A stretch of DNA of 64,000 bases, taken from positions 2,914,001 to 2,978,000 of the forward strand of contig NZ_CP072549.1 of the NCBI RefSeq assembly GCF_019343495.1, written 5' to 3'. Source of the DNA: Acinetobacter lwoffii (GTDB lineage: Bacteria > Pseudomonadota > Gammaproteobacteria > Pseudomonadales > Moraxellaceae). Below, one piece after another: positions 26,302-35,497 of this stretch (the first letter of the stretch is position 1; each line of letters begins with the position of its first letter). The notes beneath the pieces are model-generated. The model did no database searches. It saw only the letters and a program-made list of their open reading frames with translations, and was not told where the DNA came from. Made by a program: the position numbers and the translations under genes.

Positions 26302-27099
26302 ATGACTCAGCAGAACCAAAACAATACGTCGAAGCAAAATCAAGATAAAGAACAACATGCACGCGAATTGAATGATCAGCTTGCTAAAGAGCAAAAGCAA
26401 AACGAGATAGATAAACAGCATAATCAGGAACATAAGAACGGGCAAAGTGCCCAGACCCATGCTAATCAGAAGTCTGATACCCAGCATAACGGTAAAGATG
26501 AAAATGCTGAGCAATCAACGCAAAAAGACAGTTCTCAAGAGAATCAGTCCGATAAAAAAACTGAAAGCTTTAAGATGGATGACTTAAAAGCCAAAGCGAT
26601 AGCGATCGGTGAAGAGCTATTGCAAAAAGGTGAAAAGCTTCTGAATGAGCTGAAACATGGCAAATCTGACAACCAGCAAAATGCTGAGCAAGGTTCGGAT
26701 GATGCGAAAAAGACCAAAGCGGATCATGCCTCTCAAGATAAATCATCTAACAAGTCAGATAAACAAAATGCTAAAGATGGTCAGACCGATCAGCAGGCAG
26801 GTATGGCAAATTTAAAAGATGAAGCCATGCATAAGTTTGAAGATACCAGACAGAAAATCACAGATTTATTCAGCGAAGCCTCGGTTAAGTTCGCTGAGCT
26901 GAAACAGATGGCAACTGATACGATGAATAAAATGAAAGATAATCAATCGAAGGAAGGTGATTCTAATCAGCAGCAAGATGCCAAAGATACAGATTCAGAA
27001 AGCAACTCTCAGTCCAAAAAGGATGAATCGAAACAAGATCAGGATAAAAATACTAAGGATCAACAGGACAAATCTGAAAACAATAAAAATCATAAATAG
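26302..27099 (+). CDS. hydrophilin-like disordered protein
   Basis: A 265-residue protein with almost no hydrophobic residues at either end; it is dominated by Gln, Lys, Asp, Asn and Ser. Two short amphipathic helical stretches are visible: MDDLKAKAIAIGEELLQKG (about residues 92-110) and ANLKDEAMHKFEDTRQKITD onward (about 168-210), the latter like the repeats of LEA/YtxH/CsbD-type stress proteins. No signal peptide or Cys. AAGGAGG gives very strong translation initiation. Hydrophilins (DtpA, DtpB) are known in A. baumannii to aid survival of drying; whether this is an orthologue I cannot tell. Confidence 0.7.
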   Translation: MTQQNQNNTSKQNQDKEQHARELNDQLAKEQKQNEIDKQHNQEHKNGQSAQTHANQKSDTQHNGKDENAEQSTQKDSSQENQSDKKTESFKMDDLKAKAIAIGEELLQKGEKLLNELKHGKSDNQQNAEQGSDDAKKTKADHASQDKSSNKSDKQNAKDGQTDQQAGMANLKDEAMHKFEDTRQKITDLFSEASVKFAELKQMATDTMNKMKDNQSKEGDSNQQQDAKDTDSESNSQSKKDESKQDQDKNTKDQQDKSENNKNHK

Positions 27100-27372
27100 T
27101 CTGTGATCAGGGAGCCACTTTAATTACAGAGGGTTAAAGTGGCTTGATCGCATAAGATCAGTAAAAAAATTTATTACATCAAAATAGTCCATCTCTCTTT
27201 TCTTTCATTATTTCTATTCACCAAGATTCCATAAAATATTTCACAAAACCGAGTAAAATGGTTGGAAATTGAAGATATCTGTTTCATCTTCTCCAATACA
27301 GTGCTTAACCTTCGCCTAAAACCCCGTTAAACTAAGCGATTCAGATGTCGATCTACATTTTTGGAGTAACCT

Positions 27373-28632
27373 ATGTCTTGGCTTTCTTCGCTTAAATCGG
27401 TTTTTTCGCCTTCCAAGGAGGTGAACGAAGAAGCTGTGCAAAACGTACTGCAAAACTATATCTTGCCAAATTCCAGCAATGCCTTGAAAGATCGTATTAC
27501 GCAGGTCAATGTACAGGGTGAGATTCTGCAAATCACTTTGAATACCTATCCAGAAGAAAAAGCGCAGCTGCAACAGATTCATGATGAACTGGCGGAAGCT
27601 TTGCAAAAATGTGGTATTCAAGAACTGAATATGCATGTGATTCAGCAGAAAACTGGACATAAGAAAGAAGGTGGTTGCGGGCATAATCATGCTGAAGGTG
27701 AAAACTGTTCAAGCGAGCCTAAAGCGGAAGAAAAACCCAATCTTCCCCCTGTGGTTGATGCGTCGGCACAGCCTGCAAAAGCTGAAGAAGCTGATCCAAA
27801 TAATCCACCTATTCAAAAAGCTGCGCCGCAACAGCGTGATGTTCCAAAACACCCAAGGATTCAAAATGTGATTCTGGTGTCATCCGGCAAAGGTGGCGTA
27901 GGTAAATCGACCACGACTGTAAATCTGGCTTTGGCTCTACAGAAATTAGGCCTGCGCGTAGGCGTACTGGATGCCGATATTTACGGTCCAAGTATCCCGA
28001 CCATGCTCGGCAATGCCGGCAAAACGCCAATGATCGAAGCAGAGCAGTTTGTTCCAATTGAAGCCTATAGAATGGCGGTGTTATCAATTGGCCATTTAAC
28101 TGGAGACCACAATACTCCAGTCGCTTGGCGTGGTCCAAAAGCCACGGGGGCATTGATGCAGTTATTCAATCAGACCCTATGGCCAGACCTCGATGTGCTG
28201 ATGATTGATATGCCACCTGGCACAGGCGATATCCAGTTAACTCTCGCGCAGCGTATTCCGGTGACGGGCGCAGTGATTGTGACGACACCACAAAACGTGG
28301 CATTGCTGGATGCGACCAAAGGCATTGAATTGTTTAATCGGGTGCAGATTCCGATCATGGGCGTGATTGAAAACATGTCGACCCATATCTGCTCAAATTG
28401 TGGTTTTGAGGAACAGATTTTTGGTACAGGTGGTGGCGATAAACTGTCTGAGCAATATCAAATCCCATTATTGGGCCGTTTACCTTTGGATGCTAAAATT
28501 CGTGAAAATGCGGATGCCGGTACACCTTCTGTCATTGCCGAAGATGCTGCTGCAGAAAGCTATATGCTGATTGCAGAGAAAATTGCAGCGCAGCTACCTA
28601 AAGCAGAAAAAGATCATAGCCGAATTTTCTAA
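27373..28632 (+). CDS. mrp: Mrp/ApbC-type iron-sulfur cluster carrier ATPase
   Basis: A 419-residue cytosolic P-loop protein that holds and transfers [4Fe-4S] clusters. Order: N-terminal DUF59-like domain (residues 10-95), a variable linker, then the ATPase with the deviant Walker A SSGKGGVGKSTTTVN, DADIYGPSIPTML, and MIDMPPGTGDIQLTL. The cluster-binding CxxC is in HICSNCGFEEQIFG. The linker is longer than usual and contains a Cys/His-rich patch, GGCGHNHAEGENC. Good GGAG ribosome site; terminator at 28656. Confidence 0.95.
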   Translation: MSWLSSLKSVFSPSKEVNEEAVQNVLQNYILPNSSNALKDRITQVNVQGEILQITLNTYPEEKAQLQQIHDELAEALQKCGIQELNMHVIQQKTGHKKEGGCGHNHAEGENCSSEPKAEEKPNLPPVVDASAQPAKAEEADPNNPPIQKAAPQQRDVPKHPRIQNVILVSSGKGGVGKSTTTVNLALALQKLGLRVGVLDADIYGPSIPTMLGNAGKTPMIEAEQFVPIEAYRMAVLSIGHLTGDHNTPVAWRGPKATGALMQLFNQTLWPDLDVLMIDMPPGTGDIQLTLAQRIPVTGAVIVTTPQNVALLDATKGIELFNRVQIPIMGVIENMSTHICSNCGFEEQIFGTGGGDKLSEQYQIPLLGRLPLDAKIRENADAGTPSVIAEDAAAESYMLIAEKIAAQLPKAEKDHSRIF

Positions 28633-28655
28633 TTCTATAGATAATTCAGATATTT

Positions 28656-28684
28656 AAGCCTTAGTTAAAAGCTAGGGCTTTTTA
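28656..28684 (+). terminator. Terminator after mrp
   Basis: Stem AAGCCTTAG/CTAGGGCTT with one wobble pair, then T-run. Confidence 0.75.
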
Positions 28685-28889
28685 TTTCTTATTTTTAAAA
28701 TTAGCTCGATTTAAATGACCGAAATTGACTGAAATGACTATCGGGTATTTATCCTAAATATTTATATAAGTATTTGAATTAATTAAAATAAATAAATTTA
28801 AATTTTAGATCATATGTTCTCTTACAATTATTTTTTTGCAGCACTGACCGAATTCTTCTATGCTACTCGGATTAGAGCGAGGTCAAACT

Positions 28890-29483
28890 ATGATTTCATG
28901 GTTTTTTATTGGTTTAGTGGCAACCATTCTTTTAACACCAGGCCCAACCAATACCTTATTGGCATCTTCAGGCATTCAGGTCGGATTTAAAAAAACATTT
29001 CGTTTAATTCCTGCGGAAGCCTTTGGTTATCTGATTGCCATTAGCTTATGGGGCATTCTGATCGGAAAAATTTCCGTTCATCTTCCGCTTTTACCGACCA
29101 TTCTCAAACTTTTTAGTGCTGGCTATATTCTATTTCTCGCTGTGAAATTATGGCGGACTGCAGAAATAAGCGAAAATCTTGAAAATGTCTCGATTCGCGC
29201 ACGAGAATTATTTTTGGCAACCTTGCTTAATCCTAAAGCACTTTTATTTGCCTCAGCGATCTTTCCTGTCATTGTCTGGAAAAGCGGCCAACATTATGTG
29301 ACTCATATGCTGGTTTTCTTGCTTCTGTTGATCCCGATTGCATTCTTCTGGACTTTTCTGGGTTCAATCCTGGCCAGAAAAAACAGTCGCTGGCTCAATC
29401 AGAAAAACCTGCAGAAAACGGCTTCGCTGGTATTAATGAGCTTTTCCATTCCTTTAAGCTATTCTGCACTTTTAAGTTTATAA
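28890..29483 (+). CDS. LysE-family transporter
   Basis: About 197 residues, six hydrophobic segments, with the family motif LLTPGPTNTLLASSG near residue 20 and LNPKALLFASAIFPV in the second half. The ATG at 28890 is preceded by GAGG at good spacing and gives the usual N-terminus; the frame itself opens at 28860. Probably an amino acid or metabolite exporter in the inner membrane, substrate unknown. The 250-base AT-rich gap before it holds its promoter. Confidence 0.83.
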   Translation: MISWFFIGLVATILLTPGPTNTLLASSGIQVGFKKTFRLIPAEAFGYLIAISLWGILIGKISVHLPLLPTILKLFSAGYILFLAVKLWRTAEISENLENVSIRARELFLATLLNPKALLFASAIFPVIVWKSGQHYVTHMLVFLLLLIPIAFFWTFLGSILARKNSRWLNQKNLQKTASLVLMSFSIPLSYSALLSL

Positions 29484-29606
29484 GCTGATCTCAATCAGCA
29501 ATTTTTTGGCAACTTTAGCTCTAAGCCTTTCACTTATTTTCATTAGTGTCAATTTCAGTTAAAGTACGTCGCAATAACTTGTTCTTAAGATTTTTGGATT
29601 ATATCA

Positions 29607-30176
29607 ATGGCAATTAAGTCTGATCGTTGGATTCGCGAAATGAGCGAAAAACACGGCATGATTGAACCGTATGCAGAAAACCAGGTACGTTTGGATGAAA
29701 ATGGTCAAAAGCTGATTTCGTATGGCGTATCCAGCTATGGTTATGACGTGCGTTGTGCACGTGAATTTAAAGTATTCACCAATGTGCATTCTGCAATTGT
29801 CGATCCGAAGAACTTTGATGAACGCAGCTTTATTGATATCGAGTCGGATGTCTGTATCATTCCGCCTAACTCGTTTGCTTTGGCGCGTACCATCGAATAT
29901 TTCCGCATTCCACGTAATGTTTTGACCGTGTGCTTGGGCAAGTCTACTTATGCGCGTTGTGGCATCATTGTTAACGTGACTCCGCTTGAGCCAGAGTGGG
30001 AAGGACACGTCACTTTAGAGTTTTCAAATACGACCAATCTTCCTGCGCGTATTTATGCAGGTGAAGGTGTAGCGCAGATGCTGTTTTTTGAATCTGATGA
30101 AGTCTGTGAAACCTCATATAAAGATCGTGGTGGTAAATATCAAGGTCAGACAGGCGTTACTTTGCCGAAGACCTAA
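29607..30176 (+). CDS. dcd: dCTP deaminase
   Basis: A 189-residue enzyme that deaminates dCTP to dUTP, feeding dTMP synthesis. It has the family segments [47 protein letters not shown] with the catalytic Glu, and the C-terminal [14 protein letters not shown] lid that closes over the nucleotide. The length is normal. Terminator follows. Confidence 0.97.
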   Translation: MAIKSDRWIREMSEKHGMIEPYAENQVRLDENGQKLISYGVSSYGYDVRCAREFKVFTNVHSAIVDPKNFDERSFIDIESDVCIIPPNSFALARTIEYFRIPRNVLTVCLGKSTYARCGIIVNVTPLEPEWEGHVTLEFSNTTNLPARIYAGEGVAQMLFFESDEVCETSYKDRGGKYQGQTGVTLPKT

Positions 30177-30196
30177 TTGTTTTAAAATATTGAATG

Positions 30197-30225
30197 ACGG
30201 GACTTTATGTCCCGTTTATTTTTTT
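30197..30225 (+). terminator. Terminator after dcd
   Basis: Perfect 7-bp stem ACGGGAC/GTCCCGT, loop TTTAT, then a T-rich run. Confidence 0.88.
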
Positions 30226-30410
30226 GAGATTTTCATTCATCGGAAACTGCTATTTTTCGCCTAATTGGCTTTGGCATCTGTATCAAAAATCAGCATAATG
30301 GATTCCGCATAACCATAAAAAAGATGCGATGCATTATAAAAAATCAAAGATTGGCGGCTGGGAAGCTGAAGCATAAGGTGCGGAGCATCGAATAAAAAGG
30401 AAAGAGTGAG

Positions 30411-32426
30411 ATGGCTCAGATAAAAGATATATTTAAATTTCGCAAAAGTTATTTGGCGATGACAATCGGTTTCAGCCTGTTGCCTTCTGCACATGCGATG
30501 CAGGAATTATCAGATTCTTCTCTTTCTGACACCACCGGTGAGGGTGTTGCGCTGGTACTTGATGATTTTAAAATGGTGTTTCAAGGTCCTAAAGATCTTT
30601 CTGCTAGTTCTAGTTATGCCAGAGGCATTGAAAACCCCGGACAAGCAGATACAGGCTTTATTCGTATTATCCCGACGGGTGAGAATTACAACCAACTTGG
30701 GCAGCGTGTATACGACAAAGTTTATAAATCTACATATGATAATGCTTTTCATGTTGAAAGAACGCAGAATTATGCAACTGAGTATCAGCAAGCCTTTGAT
30801 ACCTTAAAAACTGATTTTTATAATGATAACTATAATACGATTAAAAATACTCATGATACACAAACAAACCGGGACGCATTTAAACAAGAATTAGTTGATT
30901 ATTATTATAATACAGACTTTATGAAAGCCTATTATGACCAACGTCGTGATGATTATTATAATGGAGCCGGTAACCCCCTTTTAACTCAATATGATCTGGT
31001 AGATGATGGCACAACAATGTTTGAGCATTTACGATGGGATTTAATTGGTTTAGATGATAAAGCCAAAACTAATACATTGGAAATGATTCAGCTTCTGTAT
31101 GGCCAAAATGCAGATCGGCAGATTCCAGATACTCAATGGAGTACGACTGTTGATAGACAAAATATTATTGGAGCAATTGTAGATGCAAGAATTATTGAAC
31201 TAGTTAAAGCAGAATACAACAAAAAATTGGAAGCTGCTCTAGCTGGAATGATGAAAGATGCAGATAGTGCTGCTATGGCTGAAATCATTGCTAGAGCAGA
31301 TCAGGCTGCTAAAACTGAAGCTGCTAAAAGCTCTGTGAGCACTTTAAGAACTAAAGCCGATGTATTTATTTATGGTCTGGCATTATCGAAAAGCGATGGT
31401 TCTTTAAGCACACGATACAGTAATCAGGGTTTTAGCTGGGGATCAGCAGATAATCCTTGGTTATTCCGGGCAGGAACTGAAAACGTCAAACAGTTTAAGG
31501 ACGCTGCTAAAGATGTAGGCTATATTGCTTTGGAAGCCCCATTAAGTCCAATTGCAGGGGTCGAAAGTGATAATAATATCAAGCTGGGCTTCTGGAGTGA
31601 TATTTTTGCACGTGAGCTTAATTCCTCGAATGCTGTAGATCCTATAACAGGTGGGCCGACTTCAGGCCTTGACACAAATTATCGATTAAGAACTCAATTT
31701 ATTGCTAATGGTCTGAGTTTTAATGGCTCGCAAGTTCGGTTATTCCAAACCTTAGAATCTGACAATAAGAATTACAGCCAAACATTAGGTATGGCGAGTA
31801 TTGTTCGTCTGAATACCAATGATCGACCAGAAAATCTAAGCAGTAGCGATAGTAATCTTAACAGTAAAGGTATTCGTCTCAGTACCGCAGCAAAAACAGA
31901 TGCACTTGATGGTAATGTCCCGACCCCGGCCTTGAATGGAAGTGATGCTCCTATATTTCATGATTCTGAGGGTTTATATCTCTATAGTCCAAATATTAAT
32001 TTGGTGCTTGGTAATATGTACCAGCCTTTCGTTGTCGGTTCAGAAGGCAATAATATTATTTTAGAAGTGACACGTATTCCCAATATTCCTGCTATTTATA
32101 ATCAAATTTATCAAAATTATGGGGGCGGATTGGGTACAACAGATTTAAAGGGTTCGACCTGTAATGTCTATAGTTGTGGTACACCGATTAAAAATAATGT
32201 GTCAGATACCACCGCACTTTATCAAGGGCGTAATGCGACTCACAGTAGTATCTCAATAGGGACTACAGAGCGTATCTCAGGAACAAATATGCTGCGTGCC
32301 AAGGATGGTGTGAATTCAACAGGAATCGTATTTAAAAATACTGAGGGTGTAAGTAAGAATTTTGGATCTGCTGTCATTGATGGTGTCCTGATTCAGCATC
32401 TGAAAATTAGAACAACTGGTCTTTAA
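30411..32426 (+). CDS. exported Fil-like protein, 671 residues (first gene of the operon)
   Basis: Signal peptide of about 29 residues ending SAHA, then MQELSDSSLSDTTGEGVALVLDDF. This is a weaker form of the LxxLxxQxLSxVxGQ motif that all four proteins of this operon carry just after the signal. The middle (about residues 130-300) is charged and helical with many Tyr and Asp; the last third is Ser/Asn/Gly-rich and probably beta-structured, with one CNVYSC pair. It resembles proteins annotated in Acinetobacter as pilus assembly protein Fil; I cannot say which letter. No usher, chaperone or sortase gene is near. Exported or surface-located, function not established. Confidence 0.7.
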   Translation: MAQIKDIFKFRKSYLAMTIGFSLLPSAHAMQELSDSSLSDTTGEGVALVLDDFKMVFQGPKDLSASSSYARGIENPGQADTGFIRIIPTGENYNQLGQRVYDKVYKSTYDNAFHVERTQNYATEYQQAFDTLKTDFYNDNYNTIKNTHDTQTNRDAFKQELVDYYYNTDFMKAYYDQRRDDYYNGAGNPLLTQYDLVDDGTTMFEHLRWDLIGLDDKAKTNTLEMIQLLYGQNADRQIPDTQWSTTVDRQNIIGAIVDARIIELVKAEYNKKLEAALAGMMKDADSAAMAEIIARADQAAKTEAAKSSVSTLRTKADVFIYGLALSKSDGSLSTRYSNQGFSWGSADNPWLFRAGTENVKQFKDAAKDVGYIALEAPLSPIAGVESDNNIKLGFWSDIFARELNSSNAVDPITGGPTSGLDTNYRLRTQFIANGLSFNGSQVRLFQTLESDNKNYSQTLGMASIVRLNTNDRPENLSSSDSNLNSKGIRLSTAAKTDALDGNVPTPALNGSDAPIFHDSEGLYLYSPNINLVLGNMYQPFVVGSEGNNIILEVTRIPNIPAIYNQIYQNYGGGLGTTDLKGSTCNVYSCGTPIKNNVSDTTALYQGRNATHSSISIGTTERISGTNMLRAKDGVNSTGIVFKNTEGVSKNFGSAVIDGVLIQHLKIRTTGL

Positions 32427-32438
32427 GGGAGTATAAGA

Positions 32439-33161
32439 ATGTCCAAATTAGTAACACTCTGTGCATTATTATGTACTTCTATGGCCAGTCTTGCCGGATT
32501 GGAAGCCCTTGATCAGCAAGCATTAACCAATACAGTGGGGCAGGGCGGAGCAGATCTTAACTGGACTTTATCTTTAAACCATGTTTATGCGACAGATTTA
32601 AGTAAAGATAAAATTTCTCGGCTTGATGGAAGTGGCAACCCGCTAGAAGTATTTTATGTTCTAGATCCCACCGCTTGTGGAGCAACAAAACAATTTTGCC
32701 GTCTGGCAATAGCACCGAATAACCATGTCGATGCCAATGGAAATAAAAAGTGGTTAGTCTTTAAAGGCATTCAAGGCACGATTCAGATTGATAAATTTTC
32801 AATTGATGGGACAACCATCATTAATCATCGTAATGAACCACAGACGGCGATGCAAATTACCTTTTATGATCACCAGCCTTTAAAGATCCGTAATTTAGGC
32901 TTTAATACAGTTTCCATTGAAACGGGCACAGGGGATGGCGCCTTAGAAGGTTATGCCAATATAGGTGTTTATAGTACGTATACAGGGCGTACCTATAATG
33001 CCGACGGAACTTATACAACCGCGCCCCAAGATGTTCCTTCGTTTGATCAAGGTGCTGAAAAAGGATTTATGGGGTTGAACGTTCATGGAAATCTGCATAT
33101 GTCAGGCAATTTGAAAATATTTGGTTATAACTGTACAGGTGGGGCACAAAGTCGTTGTTAG
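32439..33161 (+). CDS. exported Fil-like protein, 240 residues
   Basis: Signal peptide MSKLVTLCALLCTSMASLAG, then LEALDQQALTNTVGQGGADL, the operon's shared motif. The rest is beta-rich and Gly/Asn/Thr-rich, with two short cysteine loops: CGATKQFC and, at the extreme C-terminus, NCTGGAQSRC. It starts 12 bases after the previous stop behind an AGGGAG ribosome site, so it is co-transcribed. Probably a smaller partner of the larger proteins; role unknown. Confidence 0.7.
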   Translation: MSKLVTLCALLCTSMASLAGLEALDQQALTNTVGQGGADLNWTLSLNHVYATDLSKDKISRLDGSGNPLEVFYVLDPTACGATKQFCRLAIAPNNHVDANGNKKWLVFKGIQGTIQIDKFSIDGTTIINHRNEPQTAMQITFYDHQPLKIRNLGFNTVSIETGTGDGALEGYANIGVYSTYTGRTYNADGTYTTAPQDVPSFDQGAEKGFMGLNVHGNLHMSGNLKIFGYNCTGGAQSRC

Positions 33162-33194
33162 TAACAACGTCAAGTACAGCATAAGGATATAAAA

Positions 33195-35480
33195 ATGAAA
33201 AAAACAACAATAAAGTTGAAATTGCTAACGGTATGCATGTGTCTTATACAACAAGGTTATGCACTTGAAACTATTGAAGAGCAAGAATTGAGTGAAGTTA
33301 CTGGACAAGATGGTATGGTGATTACTCATGAAATCTCTAAAGCCAATATTGCTCAAGCCAATTGGTATGATCCAAATCCAACTGCCAACACTAAAATGGG
33401 TTTAGGTCTACATAATCTTGAGATTATTGGCAAAGATAATAAACCAATCATTAGTCAACTTGAAATAGATGTAGGAGCGACTTCACAAGGGGCAGGACTT
33501 CGGCTTGCTGCAAGTGTTTCACCATTTCAAGCCACTGCAGATTTAAAGTTGGTAAAGATCGCCTGTACGACCAATCCATGTAGTCAATCTGCGAAGAGTA
33601 TTCGGACTGCGGGTACTCAATCAAATCAAAGTTTGGGGGCATTAGGGATTAGTACCTCTACACCGCTTAGTGTGCTATTACAAACTAGTGCAGGTCTATT
33701 TAATAAAGATTCAATTGCCAGTATCGATTTTCAGCTTAAAAATGCCACGATTAGTCATAAGTTAGGTGAAAATAGTCTGATTTTAAATGACTTTAACTTT
33801 AACTTCGCGGGTCAAGGATATATGTACATTGACCCGGATGAAGGCGTGGTACTCACCACACGAAATGGCAGTCAAGATCACTATGTGGATCTAAAGCGTG
33901 CTGAAGATATTACCGATATCGCAGCTGGCCGGGTTAATTCGACCAATCCAGGGGTTAATATTGACTTGCGTTATAACACGCCAAATAACGAACGCAAAAA
34001 TATTATGCGTTTAGGGGCTTCGGGTGCAGTCACTAATGCAAGATTATCGATGAGTGCCGATCAAACCCAGATCGGTACTTTTGATGTTAGTAACAAGGTG
34101 AATGGTGTACTAGAGCGTCAGGACAAAGCTGCAACAGGTTACAGTGGCCTGGTCGGAGAAGGTGGGTTAAATCTAGGCTTGTCTGCAGATTTTACAGGTG
34201 ATAATAGTACTGGGCTTCCAGCAACTATGGCACCGACAACACTTGAGATTGGTCATACCGGTAAGGGAAGCCATGCTGTGCAATTTTCCAAGCTCAGACC
34301 CTTGACTACACGTAATGCTGCTGGCTCCTTACACGGTAAAAATGCTTATATCGACTTTGGAAATATCTATATAAATACCATTACTGCAAAAAGTCTCGAT
34401 TTCATAATTAATGAAAATATGCAAAAGACTTTAGGTAGTAGTAGCACTGTGCTTAAACAGACACTCAGTACCACCACGAATGAAGAAGATTTTGCTTATA
34501 TCGCCGTACGTGGAATGGATTTTCAGTCTATTGCTGCTAAGGCACGTTTCATATCAGATAACTCTTTGGCGGAAATTGGTGGAGATGGTGGTTCTTGGGG
34601 AATCGGTATTCCTATTTATAATTTAAATGCCAATGTTGCGTTGTCTGGAACGACTTATGGAACAGACAATAAGCAAGCAATTGCTTATAACATTATGGCA
34701 TCTACAGAAGGCTATGGAATTGACAAGAAAACTGAGTTGCCGAGCACAACCTCAATTATTTTGATTGATGGTAAAAATGGTGAGCATGGTGAACCTGTTA
34801 ACTATTATGCCGGTTTTAGGAATATCGATGCTTTGATCAAGTCAGAAGGTATTATTGGCTATGAAGATGAAGGGATCTATATTCGTGCCGATGATTTACT
34901 GATTGCTGCCAAAGCAGAACTTGCGATTGGTCAATTACCTGGCTCTAAATATAATTGTACCAATGCATTAGTCACTAAATGCGGAAGCTATGTGCCTCAT
35001 GATAATTTTTCTAAACGTGATGATGTCCTGACTAATATTGCTTTTAAACTTGATGGAAACGGCGAGCTCCTCATCATTCCAGGAGTGGATCCGACCAGCG
35101 ATTCACCAGATACCAACTTCCTGTCATTTGATGCAAATTTTAAGTTTAGACCCCTTACCGCAGAAGAAACTGCAAATAAAGATAATCTGGGCAGCTATTT
35201 TAGTATTGCCAATGAAGATATTGATTCAGCCGGGGTATTAAAAACTTCGTCAATTAACTTTAACCGGATGGAAGGTCATTTGGGTGTCAAAGCAAAAGTT
35301 CGTGTCAGTGCAGATACAGTGACTTTGGATAATCAGGTCAAACTCAATTATGAAAATAATATTGCAACACCATTTAAAACCAATTTTGCCATGGCGACCA
35401 ATGGCAATATGCAAAACATGGCAAGTATTGCACTGACTGGTGGAACCATTCGTAGCACGATGGGAATCACACCACGCTAA
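33195..35480 (+). CDS. exported Fil-like protein, 761 residues
   Basis: Signal peptide of about 23 residues ending GYA, then LETIEEQELSEVTGQDGMVI, the clearest copy of the shared motif. The remaining 720 residues alternate hydrophobic and polar residues as in long beta-structures, with recurrent G-L-x-L and I-x-F-x-L patterns and no membrane helix. Cysteine pairs CTTNPC and NCTNALVTKC are present. A long extended beta-solenoid or barrel-like surface protein is a reasonable guess. It is 33 bases after the previous gene and 17 before the next. Confidence 0.7.
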   Translation: MKKTTIKLKLLTVCMCLIQQGYALETIEEQELSEVTGQDGMVITHEISKANIAQANWYDPNPTANTKMGLGLHNLEIIGKDNKPIISQLEIDVGATSQGAGLRLAASVSPFQATADLKLVKIACTTNPCSQSAKSIRTAGTQSNQSLGALGISTSTPLSVLLQTSAGLFNKDSIASIDFQLKNATISHKLGENSLILNDFNFNFAGQGYMYIDPDEGVVLTTRNGSQDHYVDLKRAEDITDIAAGRVNSTNPGVNIDLRYNTPNNERKNIMRLGASGAVTNARLSMSADQTQIGTFDVSNKVNGVLERQDKAATGYSGLVGEGGLNLGLSADFTGDNSTGLPATMAPTTLEIGHTGKGSHAVQFSKLRPLTTRNAAGSLHGKNAYIDFGNIYINTITAKSLDFIINENMQKTLGSSSTVLKQTLSTTTNEEDFAYIAVRGMDFQSIAAKARFISDNSLAEIGGDGGSWGIGIPIYNLNANVALSGTTYGTDNKQAIAYNIMASTEGYGIDKKTELPSTTSIILIDGKNGEHGEPVNYYAGFRNIDALIKSEGIIGYEDEGIYIRADDLLIAAKAELAIGQLPGSKYNCTNALVTKCGSYVPHDNFSKRDDVLTNIAFKLDGNGELLIIPGVDPTSDSPDTNFLSFDANFKFRPLTAEETANKDNLGSYFSIANEDIDSAGVLKTSSINFNRMEGHLGVKAKVRVSADTVTLDNQVKLNYENNIATPFKTNFAMATNGNMQNMASIALTGGTIRSTMGITPR

Positions 35481-35497
35481 AAATCAGGATGAGAAAA

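Noticed and set aside
22123..30287. Shared near-identical 22-mer TTTGGCATCTGTA..AAAAAT at 22126 and 30271
   Set aside because: A 20/22 match is expected a few times by chance between any two places in a window of this size and composition; no second supporting feature.
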